Assembly (NCBI GenBank): GCA_004009845.1
Contig: RMBW01000253.1
Coordinates: 1-19,375 of the forward strand
Source of the DNA: Davidsoniella eucalypti
Lineage: Eukaryota; Ascomycota; Sordariomycetes; Microascales; Ceratocystidaceae
Length of the DNA stretch: 19,375 nucleotides
Reading direction: 5' to 3'
A program made the position numbers and the translations under genes. The notes below the pieces were generated by a model that was not told the origin of the DNA, ran no database searches, and was given only the letters and a program-made list of their open reading frames with translations. Below, piece after piece: positions 1 through 6,794 of this stretch (positions within the stretch are counted from its first letter, which is position 1; every line of letters begins with the position of its first letter).

Positions 1-205
1 GACGATGGATTGTGTTATTGAATATAAAGATAAGAGTTTATTCGTTAATCAACATAGAAAGAAAAAGAAATTAATTCATCAATCTTATAGAGCTATAGAG
101 CTATGAAGATGTACATAGTAAGAGTTAAATAAGTCACAACTGCAAACTAGGCGATTGGGAAATGAATAATTAGTGACTGATATATAGTTCTTTAGACAAG
201 ATTTT
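1..205. repeat. Partial copy of an AT-rich dispersed repeat (copy C)
   Basis: This stretch matches 10375-10520 over its length. Shared blocks are TGTGTTATTGA near the start, then AGTCACAACTGCAA and AGGCGATTGGGAAATGA, then a TATAGTTCT block. Relative to that copy it carries an extra segment of about 60 bp that contains the palindromic unit at 71-112. It has no open frame worth reporting and continues off the left edge. The family identity is unknown. Confidence 0.7.
71..112 (-). repeat. Small palindromic dispersed unit, copy 1
   Basis: In its reference orientation the unit begins ATCTTCATAGCTCTATAGCT and ends near AATGAATT. This copy lies reversed and differs by a few bases. The sister repeat at 10375-10520 lacks it at the matching place (about 10436), so it looks like an insertion. 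There is no A-tail here. Confidence 0.65.
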
Positions 206-789
206 AAATGAAAGAACAAGTGTTATTTAATTATAGAAAATGAAGGTAGTAGAATTATATTTTAATTACGTAATGTCATATTAGCAACTAGATGAGACAT
301 TTGGTAGTAATTCGATAAGTGAGATCGGAAAATAGGATATTATTGTAAGGGTTAGAAGGTTATTGAGACGTAGAAGTATAAACAAAGATTAAAAACTCAA
401 AACAAGGAAAACGATTACTGGTTTGACAGAAATTGCTTTTGTGTAAGAAATAAACAGTGTATGCTATAATTAAATTATAATGAGAACTTGGGAGGGTAAA
501 TTCATATAACGTCTTAAAGTAGATCTGAACTTTCGTGTACATTGAAATGAGCATTTAATGGAAATGTAGTCACTAGATTTTACATAACTTGAAGGTGGAT
601 GTGGTATAAGTTGAAATATGACAGAAAGATTTATATATAGGTAAAGTTTCACATTTACTTTTGTAAAACTAGTAGTAGAATAATTAGCGATTTCTAGTGA
701 AGAGATTGTCAGTCACATAAGATCGAAAGCTAAGTAATAGAACAATGTATTGTATCTATGCGTACATAATTCACTATGTATTCTCCGCT
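206..789. other. AT-rich stretch with no recognisable gene
   Basis: I see only short, low-complexity open frames that do not resemble any protein family. There is no RNA gene and no clear repeat match elsewhere in the window. Confidence 0.5.
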
Positions 790-960
790 GTTGCTCAAGG
801 GATAAAACAATAAATGCAGGACTGTTATTTATTTAAATTGGATTGGTTTAGTACGAATGAAGTTCGCTGTTTTTGCGGCTATGATGGGTTTTTAGGGACT
901 AATCACTATACTTTAACGATAACCATACTTGCCACAATCACACTGTGATTACTATCGAGC
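790..960. repeat. Fragment matching part of AT-rich repeat copy B (fragment D)
   Basis: It matches about 15860-16050. Shared blocks include AAAACAATRAATGCAGGRCTGTTAT, TTTTTGCGGCTATSATG and CATACTTGCCA. Copy B carries an extra segment of about 60 bp with the palindromic unit that is absent here, so this fragment serves as an empty-site comparison. Weak similarity (GGAGTACA context) may continue to about 1110. Confidence 0.6.
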
Positions 961-1298
961 TACACCGCTACTTCCAAATAACCAGCCACAAAATAACCAG
1001 CCATATCAATAAGGTCAGGAAAAGTCTTTTCTATTTGGTTACTGAATAACTTACGACAAACTATAATTTTGTTTATTTAGTCTTCTTTTTTTTAGGAGTA
1101 CACTTTACTCACATTACTTACTACCTTAATAATCGCAATCAACAACAAGCTCAAAATAAATAACTTCTTAGTCCTCAAACTAGCAACTGTACGTATATGG
1201 TTTTGATTCACTGCATGGTTTTAGCTAAGCACTAATATTTTTATCTTGATATAGTCATATCTACTGTTATTTCACTACCTTATTTACACTCGATTTTA
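961..1298. other. AT-rich region upstream of the OrsD-like pseudogene
   Basis: It contains pyrimidine-rich runs (for example around 1081-1095) and several TATA-like strings. The promoter and the true first exon of the downstream gene should lie here, but I find no in-frame ATG. The open frame begins after a stop at 1296-1298. Confidence 0.4.
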
Positions 1299-3087
1299 AA
1301 TCGTCGGAAGCCATGGAAAGACTTTGTCGAGCTTAACGAAGAACATCAACTACTTATTTGTCTCCCGTGTAAGGCAGCAATTCGCCCAGGAAAGAGCATC
1401 GAAACTCACTTTCGCCGCAAGCACAAAGTTAAAGGAGAGACTATCAAAAATATCATCGATTACTATGGCACTCAAGATTTAGCGGATCCGAAGGTGCATG
1501 CTCTCCCCCCGATGGAAGTCCAGCTATCAAACGACTTGCTGTCCGCCGCGGATACAGTTGTTCTATGTGCCGATATCTCACAATATGCAAGGACAATATC
1601 ACTCGCCACTGGAGAGACGTAGGGCATACATCTCTAGACCCAAGTCGAAGATTGTACTATTACAGACTTGGATGGACCGGAACTTTGCCCGATACTGGAT
1701 TGTCAGCGATGGTGCAGCCAATTTTGGCACCGCGTTAGCTAAACAGACAAGCACCAACCCAATGGAGCTCATGTTAGCCGACTGTGAGGCCATGCTAGCT
1801 TCTGAGGATGCCGAACGACTTCGGATAGGAGACCTGAAGGAAGACATGGACCGAGACTCGTCGTGGGTGAAGAGGCTACAATGGGTAAAGCACTTTGAGT
1901 CGCGTGATTTGATAAAAATCTATGAGGCTGCCGAATGGATTCAAGCCAAGAATGCTAAAGCCCAGCAAGTCCACCAACAAACCGAACAGGCTGTGCATGA
2001 ACGAAATATGCTGCTCCGTCTCGGGGAGAGCTTTGATCGTGAGATCCAACGATGCAGCTGGCGATTAGATAGTGTGCCAACCGAAACACTTTCAATGGCT
2101 CGGCAGTATCATGACTACTGCTCCCAACGGAATGCCATTTGGATTGAAAGGCAAAGAAGCGTCGATGGTCAAATACCGAACTGTGGGACAACGATACTTG
2201 GGCTTGTGCTGGCGAGCACACCGCATTGGACGAGACGAGGCCATGAAGCAATTGGCTGTTAAGTTCACGGATGAGCAGTGGAATCTGCTGTGCACTGTCG
2301 TACAGGAGCTTGAGAAGAGCATCAACATCAATCGAAATCATGTTAGATATCATCGGAACGAAGATCATGACGACGAAGACGAAACTATAGACGAAACTAT
2401 AGAAGACGGCCGACTTCATGATAATGTCTACAAGGAGCTTGACAGAGCTGTCTTTTCGTTCATGGTAGCTTCGATCAAGACTCTGGTTGGTGGGCACATA
2501 TACTCGAGCTCGCTTCTGTGCTTCTGTGCAGCTCTAGGTATTCGCTTACAGCCGCTTGGTTATACTGAGCCGCACTTATATACTGGACTGTTGGCTGCTA
2601 TCTTGTGGTGGTCAAGACTGTTTTTCCTTGAGTCCGTATTCGACAGCAAACCCCGGAGTAGCGACGAAGGTGATATTGAGTCGGTGAAGGAATTCCGGGA
2701 GCAGCATGCAGTTTGGATGTGCACTGGCTCATATACTGTCATCAGCACTATCATCGGCTGGATGGCATACGGAAAGGGCTGGCGGTCACGCATGGGCGGA
2801 CAGCCGTCTGTTCGTTGGGCTGAGGATGGCGAGTCTTTGTTTCATAATGGAGAACGTATCATGATCCAAGACTTCACAAGAGCGGCTAGAGAGCAGGTAG
2901 TTGAGGCACAGAACTTACTAGCTTTACTACTGGGAGACTCATGGCAAAAGATGAAGCCGAAGATTGATCTTAAGCTGCTTGCTGATAACATGATCCGGCT
3001 TGGAGCCGGCCAGTCTTTCGCCACGAACACGAACAACAAATGGCTTGAGCCCGGACCATCTTTGGTGATAAGGCAGCTGTCCACATC
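1299..3087 (+). pseudogene. OrsD-type zinc-finger fungal protein, 5' part, frameshifted and split by Gypsy-1
   Basis: The reading frame opens at 1299 without a visible ATG. It encodes two zinc-finger-like motifs: CX2C-X11-HX4H at about 1356-1427 and CX2C-X12-HX5H at about 1559-1626. Their spacing, with a DLADP linker and a PPDGSP-like motif between, is typical of the fungal OrsD family (Pfam PF12013). The frame changes in a run of six C (1505-1510), again near 1636-1650 and again near 2069-2095. The last segment encodes about 340 residues with an acidic D/E-rich stretch (about 2365-2410) and helical sequence typical of the large proteins that carry OrsD fingers, some of which have helicase-like C-termini. 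At 3087 the gene is broken by Gypsy-1 and resumes at 6095. The molecular role of the family is poorly known. The family call is from recognition by eye; the breaks are seen directly, although the C-run shift could be a sequencing error. Confidence 0.7.
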
Positions 3088-3266
3088 TGAGACGATATAC
3101 GAGGATTTGCGAGGAAAAATGGTCGTAAAGATGAATTGAATTGAGACCGATGAGGGAGAAAGAGAAACTAAGACTAAACTACGAGGGAATCGGTCCCTAT
3201 TTATGTCAAAGTCGAGTAGGGCCAAGGCATGACTTGGCCAATACTGATGGGCCTTAGACCCTTACA
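3088..3266 (-). repeat. 3' LTR of Gypsy-1
   Basis: A 179-bp LTR that reads the same base for base as 5911-6089. It starts TGTAAGGGTC and ends CGTCTCA on the minus strand. The last 15 codons of the long open frame of the interrupted host gene are read from this LTR and are not host protein. Confidence 0.95.
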
Positions 3267-3270
3267 ATAG

Positions 3271-3281
3271 TCTCCCCCCCC
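3271..3281 (-). other. Polypurine tract of Gypsy-1
   Basis: On the minus strand this reads eight G residues then AGA, followed by CTAT and the TG that starts the 3' LTR. This is the expected place and composition for the plus-strand primer of reverse transcription. Confidence 0.8.
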
Positions 3282-3554
3282 ACCGGCAGAAAAAGTTTAC
3301 TAATTTTACAACAAAAACCCATAAAAAACTCCTTCAAACAACCAATACAATATGACAAATAACAGAAAACAAGATGAGCCATGGTAACAATCCAATAAAA
3401 CAAAATAACACTTTCCAAACAGGGTAAAGATACCGGAAGCGGTAGGCGCTAGGGGGCGCAAGCGGTCGTCGTGGCGCAGTGGTCTGCGGCATAGCCTCCA
3501 GCGGGGAGGGTTGCGTGTGTCGAGGGTCACGCCATAGCCCTTGTCGGATTTGCT
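3282..3554 (-). other. 3' untranslated region of Gypsy-1 with a tRNA-like A-box motif
   Basis: Between the integrase stop and the polypurine tract there is no coding sequence I recognise. On the plus strand, 3470-3482 reads GTGGCGCAGTGGT, matching the RNA polymerase III A-box pattern TRGCNNAGYNGG. A weak B-box-like GTGTCGAGGGTCAC follows at about 3516-3529 inside a GCGTG/CACGC pairing. No full tRNA cloverleaf can be drawn, so this could be a SINE fragment or coincidence. Confidence 0.4.
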
Positions 3555-4667
3555 CTACGACAATAACCAGGCAGAGTACAGAGATTGGACAGTGACATCC
3601 CAGTTCTTCTTGGTTTTCTCCGTGAAGATGCGCCAGGCAACAGTGTCTTTCACGTGTTCCAGGGGTTCCCACGTCGCATCTTGATAGCCTAGCCATTTGA
3701 CGAGGGCTTGCTTGTGACCTCGGGAAGTGCGCTGTTTCAATATTGCCTCCACCCTGTACTCACCAGCCTCCAATGAGGGGTCCTCAAGCGCTTCCCTAGC
3801 CGTGATTGCGACAGGCTCATCGTCCTGAATCTCCTGAGATGGCAAGGGGTTGTTTGGGGCGCGTCGGATGAGGCTTACATGAAAGACTGGGTGAATATCC
3901 GAGGGTACGTTCAGGCGAACGTTATGGCTGCCTACAACTTCCAGGACAGTGTACCGTCTAGCTAGCCAGTCTAGCTTCTTTGAAGGCCTTTCCGTAGTCA
4001 GGTGCTTCGTGTTTAGGTAAACTAGGTCTCCTACTTTGAAACTTTCAGAGGGCTGGCGAAGACGGTTAGCACTGTTCTCCTGGTGTTCTTGGGCGGCCGC
4101 CATGGCGACAATAGCGAACTGAGTAGCATCACTTAGCTTTGCTAACCAATCCTGGGCCCCGCGCACTGGAGACTTATTCGAGGCTGGGGGCCCTTGTACA
4201 GATGGTTCGATAATGTCGACGTTAAAACCGTGGGTCATGAAGAAAGGAGAGAGGCCTGTGGCGGAAGAGATCCTGTTGTTTAGGGCGAGTTGCGCTTGGG
4301 GCAGCAAGGAGGCCCAGTCGTCCTGGGCGAAGGAACAGAAATTGCGCAGGTATGTCTCAATCTCCTGATTACTGCGTTCTTGGCTGCCATCCGTCTGAGG
4401 ATGGAACGCTGTGGACAGGCGACGCTGAATGCCGAATCGGCGACATACTTCTCCCCAGAATAATTGAGCAAATTGAGGCCCTCTGTCGGAGACGATTGCT
4501 TGAGGAAAACCGTGGTGCGAGAAAACATGGATTAGCAAGGCTTCAGCGGTGGCTTGTGCGGTTGTAGACGACATGGGGATCAGGATCTGGGACTTAGACA
4601 GGCGGTCGGTGACACCCAGAATGGAAGTATAGCCTGAAGAGGTAGGTAGTGGGCCAATAAAGTCCAT
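3555..4667 (-). CDS. Ty3/Gypsy integrase with C-terminal chromodomain (Gypsy-1)
   Basis: An open frame of 370 codons from the first ATG. The catalytic triad is D2, D61 and E97, giving the classic D,D35E spacing. The FHPQTDG context precedes the glutamate as in other Ty3/Gypsy integrases. A GPY/F-like region lies at about residues 205-270 (DLVYLNTKHL, then RRYTVLEVV and HPVFHVSLI). The chromodomain lies at about residues 304-350, with Y304, W325 and W333 as aromatic-cage-type positions. Chromodomains steer such integrases to methylated histones. The RNase H and the HHCC zinc-binding N-terminus of integrase are lost, because the deletion junction is just upstream (about 4690). The frame stays open upstream of the ATG and overlaps the gag end in the +1 frame. 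An intact protein is possible but would lack the HHCC domain. Confidence 0.92.
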   Translation of the reverse strand: MDFIGPLPTSSGYTSILGVTDRLSKSQILIPMSSTTAQATAEALLIHVFSHHGFPQAIVSDRGPQFAQLFWGEVCRRFGIQRRLSTAFHPQTDGSQERSNQEIETYLRNFCSFAQDDWASLLPQAQLALNNRISSATGLSPFFMTHGFNVDIIEPSVQGPPASNKSPVRGAQDWLAKLSDATQFAIVAMAAAQEHQENSANRLRQPSESFKVGDLVYLNTKHLTTERPSKKLDWLARRYTVLEVVGSHNVRLNVPSDIHPVFHVSLIRRAPNNPLPSQEIQDDEPVAITAREALEDPSLEAGEYRVEAILKQRTSRGHKQALVKWLGYQDATWEPLEHVKDTVAWRIFTEKTKKNWDVTVQSLYSAWLLS

Positions 4668-4686
4668 TGCTAGTTCAGCCCAGGGT

Positions 4687-5595
4687 CTAGACGGTAGTAG
4701 TTGGGACAGGAGGCATGGCGGGAGCAGTGGGTTCGGTATGGTTGCCTATGACCAGTTGGGACAGTAGCGAGACAGTGTCCTTCAATTCCCTAAGTTCATT
4801 GAGCAGTGCATTGTCGGCAGGCTGAGGAGCGCGTGAATGGGCAGGGCCAGGAGAACGCGTCGGCTGACGGCCACGGGATGGGGGACGCGACGCGTGGCGG
4901 ACAGACATTCCCATGCTTTCGGCCAGACGGGCCAAGTCAGAGTCGGGGGAAGGGTGCTGGCTGACGGAGGGGCGACGACGAGAATGGGTATCTACACCAG
5001 GGGCAAAGTGGGATAGGCTTCGAACAGAGGCAGCACGACTAATGGCACGGGTGTGAGTGGTCTCGTATGAGATTAGTTCCTCAGCTTCATATGCAGCAGC
5101 TCTTGGAGCGACTAGAGGAGCGCGGGAAGAGTGCACGGGGTTACCATCCTTATCACGCGGGGGAGAGCGTGGGATGCCGATGAAACAGGAGGAGAGGAGA
5201 CGTGAGGATACGTGAGCACGAGCACGCGCTTCGCGGATTACGCGGTTTCCACAGGCGACGTGGCCAACAAAGTCACCGGTGAAGGAGAGGTGGCCCAAGT
5301 TATCGTGAAAGTGTTCCTTATGGGCGAGGACGTCGCGTGTGGAAGGGCAAAAGCCAAGGAGGGAAGCCAGACGGGCGCGCTCCTTGCGCTTGAATAGTGC
5401 GAGGTAACACCAGCCGGGTTCGCGCCAGGCGCGCTTCGTAGGTAGGTCAAGGGCGGACAAGATGTAGCCCTCAGCCGATTCCTGGTTGGGGTTCAGGGTG
5501 AAAACACGCGCTAGGGCAAGGTTATGCCAGGTGTGGTAGACGCAGCGGGTTAGGGTAGCAAGGAGACCCCAGAACAGAAATAGCAAGCCAGACAT
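4687..5595 (-). CDS. Truncated Gag of Gypsy-1 (N-terminal part)
   Basis: 302 codons from the ATG at 5595, chosen because the context AAGTCACCATGTCTG matches the gag start of Gypsy-2 at 6795. Residues 3-22 are hydrophobic (LLFLFWGLLATL...), followed by a conserved block (PGWCYLALFKRKERARL, then GHLSFTGDFVGHV). A low-complexity Ser/Arg/Pro region and a short predicted coiled stretch (NELRELKDTVSLLSQL) come next. Homology to the Gypsy-2 gag stops after EPTAPAMPPVP, where the internal deletion joins it to integrase sequence and a TAG ends the frame. The capsid core and CCHC knuckle are missing, so it is probably not able to assemble particles alone. Confidence 0.85.
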   Translation of the reverse strand: MSGLLFLFWGLLATLTRCVYHTWHNLALARVFTLNPNQESAEGYILSALDLPTKRAWREPGWCYLALFKRKERARLASLLGFCPSTRDVLAHKEHFHDNLGHLSFTGDFVGHVACGNRVIREARARAHVSSRLLSSCFIGIPRSPPRDKDGNPVHSSRAPLVAPRAAAYEAEELISYETTHTRAISRAASVRSLSHFAPGVDTHSRRRPSVSQHPSPDSDLARLAESMGMSVRHASRPPSRGRQPTRSPGPAHSRAPQPADNALLNELRELKDTVSLLSQLVIGNHTEPTAPAMPPVPTTTV

Positions 5596-5654
5596 GGTGA
5601 CTTGGACGTGTGCGAGAAGCGGGCGAGCGGACGGATAAGGCAGGTGCAATAGGG

Positions 5655-5876
5655 CAAGCAAACGGCTTGGACAGGATGAATAAAGGCAAGCAAACGGCTT
5701 GGACAAAGGGAGAAATCAAGCGGTCGGCTTGTACAGGAAAAGGGGCAAGCGGACGGCTTGGACAGGAAGAGAGGCAAGCGGACGGCTTGGACAACAGAGA
5801 GGGCAAGCGGACGGCTTGGACGGAAGAGAGGGCAAGCAGACGGCTTGGACAGAAAAGAGGGCAAGCAGACGGCTTG
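5655..5876 (-). repeat. Hairpin tandem-repeat leader of Gypsy-1 (8 units)
   Basis: Eight units with arms CAAGC/GCTTG around 5-nt loops start at 5655, 5687, 5717, 5746, 5775, 5804, 5833 and 5862, so the period is 29 bp for most. On the element's sense strand each reads TGTCC, AAGC, loop, GCTTG, CC. Stops are absent from much of the array, which gives long open frames that are artefacts of composition. It lies between the primer-binding site and gag, the place of packaging or translation-control signals in other LTR elements. Confidence 0.9.
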
Positions 5877-5897
5877 GACAACAAAAACTTAAGAGTT

Positions 5898-5908
5898 ATC
5901 GGTCTCAA
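5898..5908 (-). other. Self-priming primer-binding site of Gypsy-1
   Basis: Two bases inside the 5' LTR end, this 11-mer (TTGAGACCGAT on the minus strand) is the exact reverse complement of LTR positions 5964-5974. This is the arrangement known from the fission-yeast Tf1 element, where the first 11 nt of the transcript fold back to prime minus-strand synthesis instead of a tRNA. Confidence 0.75.
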
Positions 5909-5910
5909 AA

Positions 5911-6089
5911 TGAGACGATATACGAGGATTTGCGAGGAAAAATGGTCGTAAAGATGAATTGAATTGAGACCGATGAGGGAGAAAGAGAAACTAAGACTAA
6001 ACTACGAGGGAATCGGTCCCTATTTATGTCAAAGTCGAGTAGGGCCAAGGCATGACTTGGCCAATACTGATGGGCCTTAGACCCTTACA
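5911..6089 (-). repeat. 5' LTR of Gypsy-1, with promoter
   Basis: A 179-bp LTR that reads identical to the 3' copy. On the minus strand a TATA-like CATAAATA lies at 6028-6021. The stretch ATCGGTCTCAA starting at 5974, about 47 bp later, is the predicted RNA 5' end because it pairs with the primer-binding site. U3 would then be about 115 bp and R/U5 about 64 bp. Confidence 0.93.
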
Positions 6090-6094
6090 ACATC

Positions 6095-6304
6095 GATTTG
6101 GGATTCCAGCAGACATGTATTCAAAATAGATGGCACCAACCGCTGGCTACGCCGGCTCAGAATGTTCCGAGAGGTGCTCATGCTACTTGTCCATGTATGG
6201 GGTGGGTTACCCGGAAGAGGGCCGGAGCTTATGACGCTGCGTCACTGTGATTCATGGCAGCTGATGCGCAATGTGTTTGTGTTTGACGGACAAGTGATGA
6301 TTGT
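6095..6304 (+). pseudogene. OrsD-type gene, continuation after Gypsy-1
   Basis: If Gypsy-1 and one copy of ACATC are taken out, the frame ending at 3087 continues here without a stop for 70 codons. It contains the family-typical block FREVLMLLVHVWGGLPGRGPEL and then RNVFVFDGQVMIV. The frame is cut at 6304 by the 5' LTR of Gypsy-2. The remaining C-terminus is not found elsewhere in the window. Confidence 0.75.
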
Positions 6305-6485
6305 TGTAAGAGACTAAGGCCTAGTAAGGTTAGCCAAGGCATTCCTTGTCAGTACTAGAATCGGCTATAAGTAGGGACCTATTCCCGCCGATTATTAGTC
6401 TTAGTTTCTCTTTCTCCTTCATCGGTCTCAATCGAATCATTCTTTTACGACCAGTTTTCATCGCAACTCCTCGTATATCGTCTCA
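6305..6485 (+). repeat. 5' LTR of Gypsy-2, with promoter
   Basis: A 181-bp LTR, starting TGTAAGAGAC and ending CGTCTCA. TATAA is at 6366-6370, and ATCGGTCTCAA at 6421-6431 is the predicted RNA 5' end, about 55 bp downstream. CTTAGTTTCTCTTTCTCC (6397-6414) is nearly the same in both LTR types. Confidence 0.9.
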
Positions 6486-6487
6486 TT

Positions 6488-6498
6488 TTGAGACCGAT
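6488..6498 (+). other. Self-priming primer-binding site of Gypsy-2
   Basis: TTGAGACCGAT begins two bases after the LTR end and is an exact 11-base complement of LTR positions 6421-6431. The bases on either side do not pair, so the match is exactly 11 long, as in Tf1. Confidence 0.75.
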
Positions 6499-6512
6499 AA
6501 CTTCTTTATCTT

Positions 6513-6752
6513 GTCCAAGCATCCGCTTGCCCCTTTGTCCGAGCATCTGCTCGCTGTATTTACTTCTGTCCAAGCCGTCTGCTTGCCCTCTATTCTGTCC
6601 AAGCCGTCCGCTTGCCCCCTCCTCTGTCCAAGCCGTCCGCTTGCTTTCCCCTCCTCTTTGTCCAAACACCGTCTCTGTTTGCCCCTATCCTGTCCAGACT
6701 CTGCCTAAACAGTCTGCCCCGTGTCCAAGCCTTCCTCCTACAAGGCTTGCCC
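6513..6752 (+). repeat. Hairpin tandem-repeat leader of Gypsy-2 (8 units with compensatory changes)
   Basis: Eight units, each TGTC then a hairpin then mostly CC. The arms are CAAGC/GCTTG (6516-6529), CGAGC/GCTCG (6540-6553), CAAGC/GCTTG (6571-6585, 6600-6614 and 6629-6643), CAAACA/TGTTTG (6663-6681), CAGACT/AGTCTG (6695-6716) and CAAGCCTT/AAGGCTTG (6726-6749). Four units differ from the common sequence on both arms yet keep full pairing. Period and loop length vary, so pairing is kept while spacing is not. Confidence 0.9.
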
Positions 6753-6794
6753 TTACCAGTCCGCTTGTTACCCCTTGCGCTTCTAAAAGTCACT

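Larger units (their letters stand above)
3088..6089 (-). mobile_element. Gypsy-1: internally deleted Ty3/Gypsy chromovirus-type LTR retrotransposon
   Basis: A 3002-bp element bounded by two direct 179-bp repeats that start TG and end CA. It is flanked by a perfect 5-bp target duplication ACATC (3083-3087 and 6090-6094). In minus-strand order it has the 5' LTR, primer-binding site, hairpin-repeat leader, N-terminal gag, a deletion junction near 4690, integrase with chromodomain, a 3' untranslated region, a polypurine tract and the 3' LTR. Gag C-terminus, protease, reverse transcriptase and RNase H are missing. The two LTRs read identical by eye, so the insertion is recent. The deletion was therefore probably already in the RNA that was copied, and the enzymes were probably supplied in trans. 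It sits inside the OrsD-like gene. Confidence 0.95.

Noticed and set aside
3088..3139. C-terminal end of the OrsD-like open frame
   Set aside because: These codons come from the Gypsy-1 LTR; the same sequence appears at 5911-5962.
2092..3225. Several minus-strand open frames opposite the OrsD-like gene
   Set aside because: They are shadows of the plus-strand gene, in which the zinc-finger motifs and the frame that continues after Gypsy-1 are found.
3271..3281. The C8 run as telomere-like or G-quadruplex signal
   Set aside because: It is a single run exactly at the polypurine-tract position next to the 3' LTR, which explains it fully.
3461..3545. A genuine tRNA gene
   Set aside because: No seven-pair acceptor stem, no anticodon arm of correct length and the B box is poor.
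5655..5876. Regular 29-bp repeats look like a CRISPR array
   Set aside because: The spacers are about 10-13 bp and near-identical, the context is a eukaryotic retrotransposon leader, and no cas genes are present.
5522..5908. Minus-strand open frames of about 100-130 codons in the leader
   Set aside because: Overlapping frames are open because the repeat lacks stop codons; the products are repeat-encoded low complexity and the arrangement is not conserved as protein between Gypsy-1 and Gypsy-2.
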